From: Chloroflexota bacterium
GTDB taxonomy: Bacteria > Chloroflexota > Dehalococcoidia > Lucifugimonadales > JADFKI01
Reading direction: 5' to 3'
Assembly: GCA_022565015.1 (NCBI GenBank)
Contig: JADFKI010000033.1
Coordinates: 1-18,478 of the forward strand
DNA: 18,478 nucleotides
Shown here: positions 7,236 to 13,755 of the stretch, in pieces
Numbering within the stretch: the first letter of the stretch is position 1
How the letters are laid out: the number at the start of each line of letters is the position of its first letter
Notes under the pieces: generated by a model
What the model saw: the letters and a program-made list of their open reading frames with translations, nothing else
What the model was told of the DNA's origin: nothing
Databases searched by the model: none
Position numbers and translations under genes: made by a program

Positions 7236-8141
7236 ATGTCGAACAGCAGACCCGTCGAATTCGATCAGTACTGGAAGGAGACGCTGGACGAGCTGTCCAG
7301 GACTCCGGCCAACCCCGAGGTGGAGCTGATTCCAATCCGTTGTACGGACTACGCCACGATGTACGGCGTGCGCCTTACCAGCATCGGCCCGTACCGGCTC
7401 TTCGCCTACCTGAGCATTCCACCCGGCGAGGGCCCGTTTCCCGCCATCTACTACACCTCCAAGTACCAGAGCGTCGTGGAGCCCATCCCTCAAGGCTCGC
7501 CTAACCTCCAACGCGGCAGGTACATCACATTCTCGTGCGGAGCCAGGGGACAACGAAACGTCGACGAGCCCTACTCTGCGAAGTTTCCAGGTCAGCTGAC
7601 GGAGAAGATCGATGATTCGGGATCATACATATTTCGTGGCATCGCAGCCGACTGTGTCCGGGGCCTGGAATATCTGCTGTCCCGCACCGAAGTCGATAGG
7701 GACCGGATCATGGCGGTCGGCAATGACATGGCGTTGATAACGGCGGCGCTGACACAAGGAGTCACGCACGTAATATCGACTCCTGCCCTGTTTCTCGATA
7801 CGTGTGAGTTAGCATCCAAGACGGACGCATATCCCCTGGAGGAGATCAACGACTACCTGAGAGCTTTCCCGGATAGGGAGGCGGCGGTGCGTGAGACCCT
7901 TGCTCACATGGACCTGCGCTGGTTCGCCCCTCAGGTAGGTGCAAGCACGCTGATCATGGCGGGCGCACCGGGGAGTCTGCTTGACGGCCCTGCGCTGGAA
8001 TCCGTCCGAAGCGGCATCTCCGGAGAAGCCGAAGTACACGATTCGGAAAACTCGAGCTACAGGGACGGACTGTTCGTAGAGGAGTGGATTGCGAGGAAAT
8101 TCGGATACGCCGAGGCTATCGTACCGGAGGGTTGGCGGTAA
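7236..8141 (+). CDS. CE7-like alpha/beta-hydrolase homologue lacking the catalytic triad
   Basis: A 301-residue paralogue of the preceding esterase, recognisable throughout: FDQYWKETLDEL at the start, GARGQRN (here the CE7 RGQ is intact), FRGIAADCVRGLEYLL, and YPLEEINDYLRAFPD aligning with YPYHEINDYLRLHPD upstream. The nucleophile elbow GSSQGG is replaced by GNDMAL, with D164 where the serine should be. The acid position (GLQD upstream) reads GAPGSLLDG, and the GHGHE block reads DSENSSYRDG. All three catalytic positions therefore appear lost while the reading frame is intact. GGGAGG precedes the ATG. It may be a regulatory or structural partner of the active enzyme, or a scaffold recruited for binding; hydrolase activity is unlikely. 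It is not a decayed pseudogene, since there are no stops or frameshifts. Confidence 0.82.
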   Translation: MSNSRPVEFDQYWKETLDELSRTPANPEVELIPIRCTDYATMYGVRLTSIGPYRLFAYLSIPPGEGPFPAIYYTSKYQSVVEPIPQGSPNLQRGRYITFSCGARGQRNVDEPYSAKFPGQLTEKIDDSGSYIFRGIAADCVRGLEYLLSRTEVDRDRIMAVGNDMALITAALTQGVTHVISTPALFLDTCELASKTDAYPLEEINDYLRAFPDREAAVRETLAHMDLRWFAPQVGASTLIMAGAPGSLLDGPALESVRSGISGEAEVHDSENSSYRDGLFVEEWIARKFGYAEAIVPEGWR

Positions 8142-8181
8142 AGGCGGGACTCGCTTCGATGATTAAGGTTGCGAGGAAAAA

Positions 8182-8210
8182 GGCCCACGAATGGGCCCTC
8201 TTCCTTTTTC
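8182..8210. terminator. Bidirectional terminator between the esterase pair and the doxX-like gene
   Basis: GGCCCA (8182-8187) and TGGGCC (8192-8197) close a CGAA tetraloop. A T-rich run follows on the plus strand (8198-8210) and an A-rich run precedes it, giving a T tract on the minus strand too. It sits between two convergent genes. Confidence 0.7.
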
Positions 8211-8237
8211 CGCCGGGGTGTTTGCCTGTACCTTGAG

Positions 8238-8828
8238 CTATTCCAGGATTGGGAATCTCTTCACCAGATCTGTCTTCGCCCAGACCTTGCCAAGCCCGAG
8301 GTACCTGCCCGCGCCGGCCGCCGCTAGAGTCAGCATGATGATGGCGTAGACGATATGTTCGTCGATGATGGGGTTGTGCTCGGGCAGGATGAAACCGGCT
8401 GTATACATGAGGAGCAGTATCAGCACCCCTATGTATGCGCCAAGCCTCACGCCCACTCCCAGGAGCAGCGTAACGCCGATCGCCAGCAGGCCCAGCATGA
8501 ACATCCAGTCCACGACCATCATGCCGGCCATGCCCTTGTAGAGCTCGGCGAACGGACCTTTCACGCCGAAGTTCAGGAATCCCGACGTCGGGGAGCCACC
8601 GGCGATCCATGCCTTGTCGGCCGCTGTGGCATAACCTAGTCCGAACATCTTGTCTATGAACGCCCAGAAGAAGATCCACCCCATGGACAGCCTGACGGCC
8701 CCCAAGAGGTAGTCCGTAGCCGTTCCATGATTTCGGACCACCTCCTCCGCTTCCTCTATGGCCCTGGCTGCCACGACAGTTTCAGGGGCTTCATGTGCCT
8801 CCGCCATTACTCGCTTTTTGGTCAACAT
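8238..8828 (-). CDS. DoxX-family integral membrane protein
   Basis: A 196-residue membrane protein resembling DoxX/DoxD (small subunit of thiosulfate:quinone oxidoreductase and related proteins). A soluble N-terminus of about 38 residues, rich in Glu and Ala, precedes four hydrophobic segments: near 40-60 (AVRLSMGWIFFWAFIDKMFG), two adjacent ones around 105-150 (WMFMLGLLAIGVTLLLGVGV onwards), and one near 158-180. The loop GGSPTSGFLNFGVKGPF is typical of longer DoxX proteins. GGAGGTAGAGGA precedes the ATG on the minus strand, supporting this start; an in-frame ATG seven codons later is possible. The gene stands alone, with an unusual promoter region containing three TTCCTCA repeats. The redox partner is unknown and no thiosulfate genes are nearby. 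Confidence 0.82.
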   Translation of the reverse strand: MLTKKRVMAEAHEAPETVVAARAIEEAEEVVRNHGTATDYLLGAVRLSMGWIFFWAFIDKMFGLGYATAADKAWIAGGSPTSGFLNFGVKGPFAELYKGMAGMMVVDWMFMLGLLAIGVTLLLGVGVRLGAYIGVLILLLMYTAGFILPEHNPIIDEHIVYAIIMLTLAAAGAGRYLGLGKVWAKTDLVKRFPILE

Positions 8829-8890
8829 TTTCCTCTACCTCCAACAGATTCAAGGGCCCGGGCACCCTCTTTTCTTATCCATCTAATTCA

Positions 8891-8951
8891 TTTGTACTTT
8901 ATTTCACAATCCATGAGGAAGTTGTGAGGAACAGCTATTCTATATGAGGAA
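8891..8951 (-). promoter_or_regulatory. doxX-like promoter with three TTCCTCA direct repeats
   Basis: On the minus strand a -10-like TACAAA lies at 8896-8891, about 60 bases before the ATG. The -35 position is poor and is occupied by one of three near-identical 8-mers: TTCCTCAT (8920-8913), TTCCTCAC (8931-8924) and TTCCTCAT (8951-8944). The spacings of 11 and 20 bases place them on nearly the same helix face, as for an activator binding at and above -35. From 8952 to 9265 I see nothing else recognisable. Confidence 0.35.
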
Positions 8952-9265
8952 TTTATGAGTTCGGTGATTTCTCGCCAATGCCTGCGTAGAGGCGCAAACA
9001 AGGTCTTTGTCTTCTAGTCTGTAGAGCCGAGAATTAGACTGAATATAGCAGATGTCTAGTCCCCGTCTAATAAGGGATGGAGAAGGAAAGAAACGGCTGT
9101 AAGCTTTTTGTGAACACCGCCGGTTACTCGCAGTCCGGAGAGGCACGCGGGAAAGCGACGCCATCTGGCTCGATCGAAGATAATCTGTCGCGTGGCCATT
9201 GCTCGTTTACGAAGGGTTCGTTGGTTCGAGCCGGAGACTCGCTCACCGGCCCCCCACAGAGACCT

Positions 9266-9496
9266 TCACGACAGAATTCTTACCACTACCTTGAACCGCC
9301 TCATGGCGCATGTTGGCCTGAGCTCCTCAAATGCGATTACCTCGGCCGTACCCCAGCGATCCGCACCCTCCAGGCGGTCTCCCAGACTCGGCAACATCTC
9401 GTCACCGCTACGATAAATGCGTCCCAGGGGTTCGTCTGCTTCGGTATATAGGAACCAGCTAGCTACGGGTAGGCAATTGTCGGGCTGCGAAGTCAT
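9266..9496 (-). CDS. Probable small hypothetical protein (76 aa)
   Basis: Not recognised, but it reads like a real protein: LGRIYRSGDEMLPSLGDRLE, then WGTAEVIAFEELRPTCAMRR, then FKVVVRIL, an alternating beta-strand pattern like a small beta-barrel domain. Codon use is high in G/C at third positions, like genuine neighbours. The ATG at 9496 has only distant purine-rich sequence (CCTCC on the plus strand at 9513-9517, 16 bases off), so the start is unsure. A GC hairpin (9230-9250) lies just past the stop. A longer plus-strand frame overlaps it but has poor composition. It would be the only gene in the 880-base gap between the doxX-like gene and the next hydrolase. Confidence 0.42.
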   Translation of the reverse strand: MTSQPDNCLPVASWFLYTEADEPLGRIYRSGDEMLPSLGDRLEGADRWGTAEVIAFEELRPTCAMRRFKVVVRILS

Positions 9497-9581
9497 TTGG
9501 GAAAAGGACCTGCCTCCAGAGTAGGAAACAGCTTACCACGCGGCCACGTCGCTATGGAATCATCGGGCGCTGGGGTCCTCC

Positions 9582-9611
9582 TTGACAGGTTTCTCGCCCT
9601 CCTTCTACACT
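9582..9611 (+). promoter_or_regulatory. Sigma-70-type promoter of the alpha/beta-hydrolase gene
   Basis: TTGACA at 9582-9587, an 18-base spacer and TACACT at 9606-9611, about 100 bases upstream of the ATG at 9713. Confidence 0.5.
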
Positions 9612-9712
9612 GACGCCAACTCGAAACATGGGCGCCGTCGGGCGAATGGGTCTAGCAGTCGTCACTAGCCGGGCGCTGAGAATGCGAATCCACAGTCCTG
9701 AGGGAGGTATAA

Positions 9713-10501
9713 ATGCCGTACGCCAGCAATAACGGAGTGAAAATCCACTATCATGTTGAGGGCGAGGGGCCGCCGTTAGTCTTGCAACACGGATTCAGCG
9801 GCAGTCTAATAAGCTGGTACGACGGCGGCTACGTTGAGACTCTCAAGAGAGACCACACGTTGATTCTTGCCGATACCAGGGGGCACGGCGAAAGTGGAAA
9901 GCCTCACAGTCCGGCAGACTACACGATGGAGCTCAAGGTCGCCGACGTCACCGCTATCATGGACGACTTAGATCTCGAGAGGGCCGTGTACATGGGCTAT
10001 TCGTTGGGTGGCCGGGCAGGCTTTGGAGTGGCCAAGTATGCTCCGGAGCGCTTCGACGCTATCATCATCGGCGGCATGCATCCTTACGGCCGGTCCGGCA
10101 CCGACGGCTCCGTCAACAAACGAATCGAAGCCCTAGAGGGCGGCATGGAGTCCTACGTTGCCCAGATCGAAGAGCAGTCGGGACCGATGGACCCTGACGG
10201 AAGGGCACGGATGCTGAAAAACGACGCCCAGGCGCTGATCGCCTCTTCCATCGAGCTCAGAGACTTTCAGGGCATCGAAGATGTGCTGCCGAACATGACC
10301 ATGCCCTGCCTGTTGTACGTCGGTGAGGCCGATTTTCTGTACGATGGCGTCAAGGAGTGCGTGAAGCACATGCCCAACGCTACCTTCGTCTCGTTTCCGG
10401 GTCTCGATCACGGGCAGACCTCCCGCAGCAGCAACCTGGTGCTGCCCCACGTAACGGAGTTCTTGAGTAAGGTAAGGGAAGGTGCTGCGGCCGCAAATTA
10501 G
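9713..10501 (+). CDS. Alpha/beta-hydrolase
   Basis: A 262-residue alpha/beta-hydrolase of the broad esterase/lactonase/haloperoxidase-like group. It shows the oxyanion HGF (residues 26-28), DTRGHGES before the elbow, the nucleophile elbow GYSLGG with S97, the acid D207 in GEADFLYDG and H233 in GLDHGQ, so the triad is complete. The lid region (about 125-180) is short and polar. There is no signal peptide or membrane segment. Start ATG 9713 is supported by GAGGGAGG eight bases upstream. The gene has its own promoter and ends convergently with the 130-residue unknown gene. Possible reactions include ester or enol-lactone hydrolysis and C-C bond hydrolysis; sequence alone does not choose between them. 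Confidence 0.87.
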   Translation: MPYASNNGVKIHYHVEGEGPPLVLQHGFSGSLISWYDGGYVETLKRDHTLILADTRGHGESGKPHSPADYTMELKVADVTAIMDDLDLERAVYMGYSLGGRAGFGVAKYAPERFDAIIIGGMHPYGRSGTDGSVNKRIEALEGGMESYVAQIEEQSGPMDPDGRARMLKNDAQALIASSIELRDFQGIEDVLPNMTMPCLLYVGEADFLYDGVKECVKHMPNATFVSFPGLDHGQTSRSSNLVLPHVTEFLSKVREGAAAAN

Positions 10502-10592
10502 AAATCTCAGGCATTAACGACAACCTGGTGGCCGATTATCGTTTGCCCGGGCTAGTCGCACGAGTTACACAGAGGTCCTATCAGGACGCAAG

Positions 10593-10634
10593 GGCGCTGA
10601 GACTCCTGGCTGTATTCAAGGCGGTCTCAGCGCC
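10593..10634. terminator. Perfect 11-bp inverted repeat between convergent genes
   Basis: GGCGCTGAGAC (10593-10603) and GTCTCAGCGCC (10624-10634) enclose a 20-base loop, 92 bases past one stop and 32 bases past the other. No T tract follows on either strand, so it is not a textbook intrinsic terminator; it may stabilise both 3' ends. Confidence 0.4.
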
Positions 10635-10665
10635 GTCGTATTGCCGAAGTTGATGCTTCCCCTGC

Positions 10666-11058
10666 CTAGAGGGCCGCTTCCGCAGGCTGAGCGCCGTTGG
10701 CGACCTGTGCGCCGACCGCGGGCTCCGGGGTCTTCACCAACGCCTTCGCCCGGCCAACCGCCTCGTGGCTTCCGTAGCATCGATGGTCGTTGATGATGAT
10801 GTATCCGATCTCTTCTTTATGGTGGAGGGCATTGAGTGCGTGCTCGATGAGCGATATCGGGCGAGGCGCTGAGTCGACCAGCGACATGGGGGGGTAGGGC
10901 GTTTCAGGGGCCTTCATCCAGGCGCCCAGCTCCTGGAGGTCCGCCTTCTTATCCATACGAAAGAGATAGTCAGGGTTCTTCTCCAGAACGTTCAGCACCT
11001 GTCTCTCCAGCGGAGGTAGTCGTGGGTCGTCGGCGATGATCTCTTCGATTCTTGGCAC
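10666..11058 (-). CDS. Hypothetical protein (130 aa)
   Basis: Not recognised. The start is taken as GTG at 11058 because AGGAG lies six to seven bases ahead of it on the minus strand; an upstream in-frame ATG at 11094 would add 12 residues without a ribosome site. The protein begins PRIEEIIADDPRLPPLERQ and appears helical, with the most conserved-looking block EIGYIIINDHRCYGSHEAVG in the C-terminal half. It ends in an Ala/Pro/Gly-rich tail of about 25 residues that is probably disordered. No transmembrane or signal segment is seen. It is divergent from the MBL hydrolase gene, with 223 bases between their starts, so the two may share regulation. The H-R-C-Y-G-S-H cluster could bind metal, but this is a guess. 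Confidence 0.7.
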   Translation of the reverse strand: MPRIEEIIADDPRLPPLERQVLNVLEKNPDYLFRMDKKADLQELGAWMKAPETPYPPMSLVDSAPRPISLIEHALNALHHKEEIGYIIINDHRCYGSHEAVGRAKALVKTPEPAVGAQVANGAQPAEAAL

Positions 11059-11281
11059 GTGTCTCTCCTTTCCAATCACTTCCCTGGATTCCATACACTA
11101 CGCCTGGATAATATCGAAAACTGCTCGACGATTATTGGCGGCGAAAGTCCACAACTTGGCCACTTTCTAAGATTTGTCCAGCTTTTTTACAGGGTCCATC
11201 CTGTAGACAGACCTAGTGCCTTCCAATACAATCCTGGCACTTGCGATTCGTCTGCTGAACTGTGATATGCGGAGGAGAGAC

Positions 11282-12145
11282 TTGACCGACTTCAATATGC
11301 AGGTTGGCGAGATCCAGATTGTCGCCCTCACGGACATGAACCTTGTCTATCCGACGCCTCTGGATGAGCTTTGGCCCAGGGTGCCGCCGGCCGACTGGGA
11401 CAGGTACAGGGAATCTTTCCCCGACACTTTCGAGGGCGCCTCGCACATGCGCATCGAGATAGGTTGCTACCTCGTGAGGTCCGCCGGCAAGACGATTCTA
11501 ATCGATACCGGCTATGGCGACGGCCCGTTTGAGAATCTCGGAGGCGTGAGGGGAGAGCTCATGGCGGACCTCGTTTCCAATAAGATCGATCCCGCAGAGG
11601 TGGATACGGTCTTCATGTCCCATCTGCACGTCGACCACGTTGGCTGGAATACCAGAGAGGTGGACGGCCAGTGGGTGCCGACGTTTCCCAACGCCCGGTA
11701 CGTGGCCCACGAGGCGGACCTCGCCCATTTCCGAAAGCCCGAGGTCCAGGCGAACGCCCGCTATCCATACATGGAGCGCTACGTAGAGCCTCTGGTCAAG
11801 GCAGGTCTGTTCGACACTCTGGGTGACGAGGCCGACTTGACGCCCGACGTCAAGGCGTTCCTTACGCCGGGCCACACGCCCGGACACATGAGCGTACTGC
11901 TGGCATCGTCGGGCGAGCGCGCAGTAATCCAGGGCGACGTTCTCATTCACCCGGCGCAGGTCACCGAGGCCGAATGGACGCCGCTCTTCGACAACGACGC
12001 CGACGTCGCCATCAGGACGCGTCGCCGTCTATTGGACGAATGGGAATCAGAGGGCATGCCGATCATCTCCTGCCACTTTCCCGCGCCCGGTCTTGGCCGC
12101 GTCGTGCGCTACGAGGGCAGACGGTACTGGCAGGTAGGGCTGTGA
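11282..12145 (+). CDS. MBL-fold metallo-hydrolase (lactonase-like)
   Basis: A 287-residue metallo-beta-lactamase-fold hydrolase with an intact dinuclear metal site. HLHVDH gives H114, H116, D118 and H119; H198 lies in TPGHTPGH, D219 in QGDVL, and H265 in SCHFPAPG. The order and spacing match the quorum-quenching lactonase / methyl-parathion-hydrolase branch. No signal peptide is seen. The best start is TTG 11282, six bases after GGAGG (11271-11275); ATG 11299 gives a slightly shorter protein, and an upstream ATG at 11216 lacks a ribosome site. A RhaM-like gene follows 68 bases later and an SDR after that, so a lactone formed by sugar oxidation is an attractive substrate, but this is inference. 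Confidence 0.86.
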   Translation: MTDFNMQVGEIQIVALTDMNLVYPTPLDELWPRVPPADWDRYRESFPDTFEGASHMRIEIGCYLVRSAGKTILIDTGYGDGPFENLGGVRGELMADLVSNKIDPAEVDTVFMSHLHVDHVGWNTREVDGQWVPTFPNARYVAHEADLAHFRKPEVQANARYPYMERYVEPLVKAGLFDTLGDEADLTPDVKAFLTPGHTPGHMSVLLASSGERAVIQGDVLIHPAQVTEAEWTPLFDNDADVAIRTRRRLLDEWESEGMPIISCHFPAPGLGRVVRYEGRRYWQVGL

Positions 12146-12213
12146 AGCGAGCAGATCGCGACCGAAGTTCGCCCAATTAAGAAGGGTCTCAGAGTAGCAA
12201 AGGAGTTCTGGAA

Positions 12214-12537
12214 ATCAAGAGAGTCGGATTTCTGCTGAAGGTCAGGCAGGACATGCTCGAGGAGTACAAGGCGCATCATAAGGCTGTGTGGCCCGACATG
12301 CTCGATGCGCTTCGCAGGAGCGGCTGGCGTAATTACTCGCTGTTCATGGGAGAGGGCGGTCTGCTTTTCGGCTACTTCGAGGCGGAAGAAAGCTTCGCCG
12401 CGTCGCTGGAGGGAATGTCGAAAGAGGAGGTCAACCAGCGATGGCAGGAGCTGATGTCACCGTTTTTCGAGATACCTCCCGGAGCCCGACCCGACCAGGC
12501 AATGGTCGAGTTGGAAGAGGTCTTCCACCTGGAATAG
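12214..12537 (+). CDS. L-rhamnose mutarotase-like protein (RhaM/DUF718), apparent AUC start
   Basis: A 107-residue RhaM-family protein; members interconvert anomers of L-rhamnose and related sugars. With ATC 12214 as codon 1 it reads IKRVGFLLKVRQDMLEEYKAHH, placing Y18 and H22 at the numbers I recall for the E. coli RhaM active site, without gaps. NYSLFM, LLFGYFE and the closing ELEEVFHLE are also typical. No ATG, GTG or TTG occurs in frame between the TAA at 12178 and ATG 12253. Starting at 12253 would remove the first beta strand. AAAGGAG at 12199-12205 stands eight bases before the ATC, an ideal distance. The gene therefore uses a rare AUC start, or the base at 12216 is a mutation or sequencing error of ATG. 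Confidence 0.75.
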   Translation: MKRVGFLLKVRQDMLEEYKAHHKAVWPDMLDALRRSGWRNYSLFMGEGGLLFGYFEAEESFAASLEGMSKEEVNQRWQELMSPFFEIPPGARPDQAMVELEEVFHLE

Positions 12538-12624
12538 CTTTTTTGCCTACTATGAAGCCCTTCTTAATCGGCAAAGACATTGGTCCCGCGCCAATCCGAC
12601 ATTGCCATTGGCGGACGATGAATC

Positions 12625-12651
12625 TCTCCCCCTTGGCAAGGGTGAGACTAA
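12625..12651. repeat. REP-like palindrome, left part, interrupted by the MITE
   Basis: TCTC (12625-12628) pairs with GAGA (12644-12647), and CCCTT (12630-12634) with AAGGG (12638-12642), with one mismatch. The rest of the unit (GAGGGGGTAGTTC, 12822-12834) lies on the far side of the insertion. Removing the insertion and one TAA restores a continuous palindrome-plus-tail sequence of a kind common between genes in environmental bacteria. Confidence 0.45.
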
Positions 12652-12818
12652 GAGCCTATCCGAAAACCTCATTTGGACGTCTTACGGTCCTTCGACGATG
12701 CTCTCCGCAGCGGCGGAGTCCGAAGATATTCTGTTTGAAGAGTCGGACAGGACGAACGGAAGATTGCCCGTTCGTGGTGAGCTTGTCGAACCATTCGTGG
12801 CAGTTTTCGGATAGGCTC
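12652..12818. mobile_element. 167-bp MITE-like element with 16-bp perfect terminal inverted repeats
   Basis: GAGCCTATCCGAAAAC (12652-12667) is exactly repeated inverted at 12803-12818. The element is flanked by TAA at 12649-12651 and TAA at 12819-12821, a 3-bp target duplication of the TNA type seen with IS5-group (IS1031-like) elements. It has no coding capacity. Inside, ACGAACGG (12752-12759) pairs with CCGTTCGT (12768-12775), followed by the motif GGTGAGCTTGTCGAACC. It would be mobilised in trans. It fills most of the 317-base gap before the SDR gene. Confidence 0.8.
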
Positions 12819-12854
12819 TAAGAGGGGGTAGTTCAATCCACCAAGGAGAAGGCC

Positions 12855-13616
12855 ATGAGACTTGAAAACAAGGTCGCTATCGTTACCGGCGGGGCGGCCG
12901 GCATCGGTCGGGCTATCTGCGAGCTCTTCGCTCAGGAGGGAGCGAAGATCGTGGTGGCCGATATCGAAGTCGACGGCGGAGAGGAGACCACGAGAATGAT
13001 AAGGGAGTCGCGTGGCGAGTCCCTGTTCGTTCGCACCGACGTGTCTGTCGAGAGCGACGTGCAGGCCATGGTGGAGGCGACGAAGGCGGCCTACGGTACC
13101 GTCGATGTCCTTGTCAACGACGCCGCGGCCTTCGTCTTCGGAGAGGTACAGAACATTACGGACGCCGACTGGCAGCGGGTCTTCGGAGTCAACGTCATCG
13201 GGCAGGCCTACTGCGTCAAGCATGTCCTGCCGGTGATGAAAGAGGCCGGAGGCGGCGCCATCGTCAACATCGCGTCGGTTAGCGGATATATCGCTCAGCC
13301 GGCGTTCATTCCCTACAACGCCTCCAAGGGCGCCGTTATGCAGCTTACGCGCTGCCTTGCCCTGGACCTCGCGCCCTACAATATTCGCGTGAACTGCGTC
13401 TGTCCCGGCTCCGTCCTCACACAGGCGACGGAGCTGCACCGCAAGTTCGTCGGCGAAGACCGGGAGACATTCCTCGCAGAGGCGGCGAACTCAAACTTCA
13501 TGAAGCGCAACGCCGACCCTCGCGAGATCGCCTGCGGCGCGCTGTTCCTCGCATCGGACGAGGCATCGTTCGTCACGGGCACGCCGCTGGTGATGGACGG
13601 CGGCGGCACCGCATAG
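12855..13616 (+). CDS. Short-chain dehydrogenase/reductase (SDR)
   Basis: A 253-residue classical SDR, NAD(P)-dependent and cytoplasmic. It shows the cofactor motif TGGAAGIG (residues 11-18), an acidic D36 after beta-2 (VVADIE) that favours NAD, NDAA in place of the usual NNAG, the catalytic S141-Y154-K158 (YNASK), NVIG in the active-site helix, and NIRVNCVCPG followed by the C-terminal FVTGTPLVMDGG. Length is normal. AAGGAG precedes the ATG. The gene stands after a MITE insertion downstream of the mutarotase-like gene, so the original operon may have been disrupted or acquired a new leader. A sugar or hydroxy-acid dehydrogenase role fits the neighbours, but SDR substrates cannot be read from sequence. 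Confidence 0.9.
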   Translation: MRLENKVAIVTGGAAGIGRAICELFAQEGAKIVVADIEVDGGEETTRMIRESRGESLFVRTDVSVESDVQAMVEATKAAYGTVDVLVNDAAAFVFGEVQNITDADWQRVFGVNVIGQAYCVKHVLPVMKEAGGGAIVNIASVSGYIAQPAFIPYNASKGAVMQLTRCLALDLAPYNIRVNCVCPGSVLTQATELHRKFVGEDRETFLAEAANSNFMKRNADPREIACGALFLASDEASFVTGTPLVMDGGGTA

Positions 13617-13673
13617 GGGTTGTCTGTGCGCCAACCTCACGACAAGGCCTCAAGAAAGAAGGAGCCAAAAATC

Positions 13674-13712
13674 CCTTTCCCCTCGATGGGGGAAGGTTTG
13701 GATGGGGGTGAG
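13674..13712. repeat. REP-like palindrome with G-rich tail
   Basis: CCTTTCCCC (13674-13682) pairs with GGGGGAAGG (13688-13696), with one G-T pair, around the loop TCGAT. It is followed by GGATGGGGGTGAG. It lies between two convergent genes and could also stop transcription. Its form resembles abundant intergenic repeats of environmental bacteria. Confidence 0.45.
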
Positions 13713-13755
13713 CCTCCCGAAGGAATTTTGGTGTCGCCTGGTCGAATGAACGCCC

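Noticed and set aside
9211..9250. tRNA-like segment containing GGTTCGAGCC
   Set aside because: The 5-bp arms around TTCGAGC do not pair, and no acceptor, D or anticodon arms are found at the expected distances on either strand.
9077..9451. Plus-strand 124-codon frame in the 880-base gap
   Set aside because: Its translation lacks secondary-structure periodicity and overlaps the more protein-like minus-strand frame at 9266-9496.
12602..12814. Small plus-strand frames across the MITE
   Set aside because: They run through the terminal repeats and the palindrome of a non-coding mobile element.
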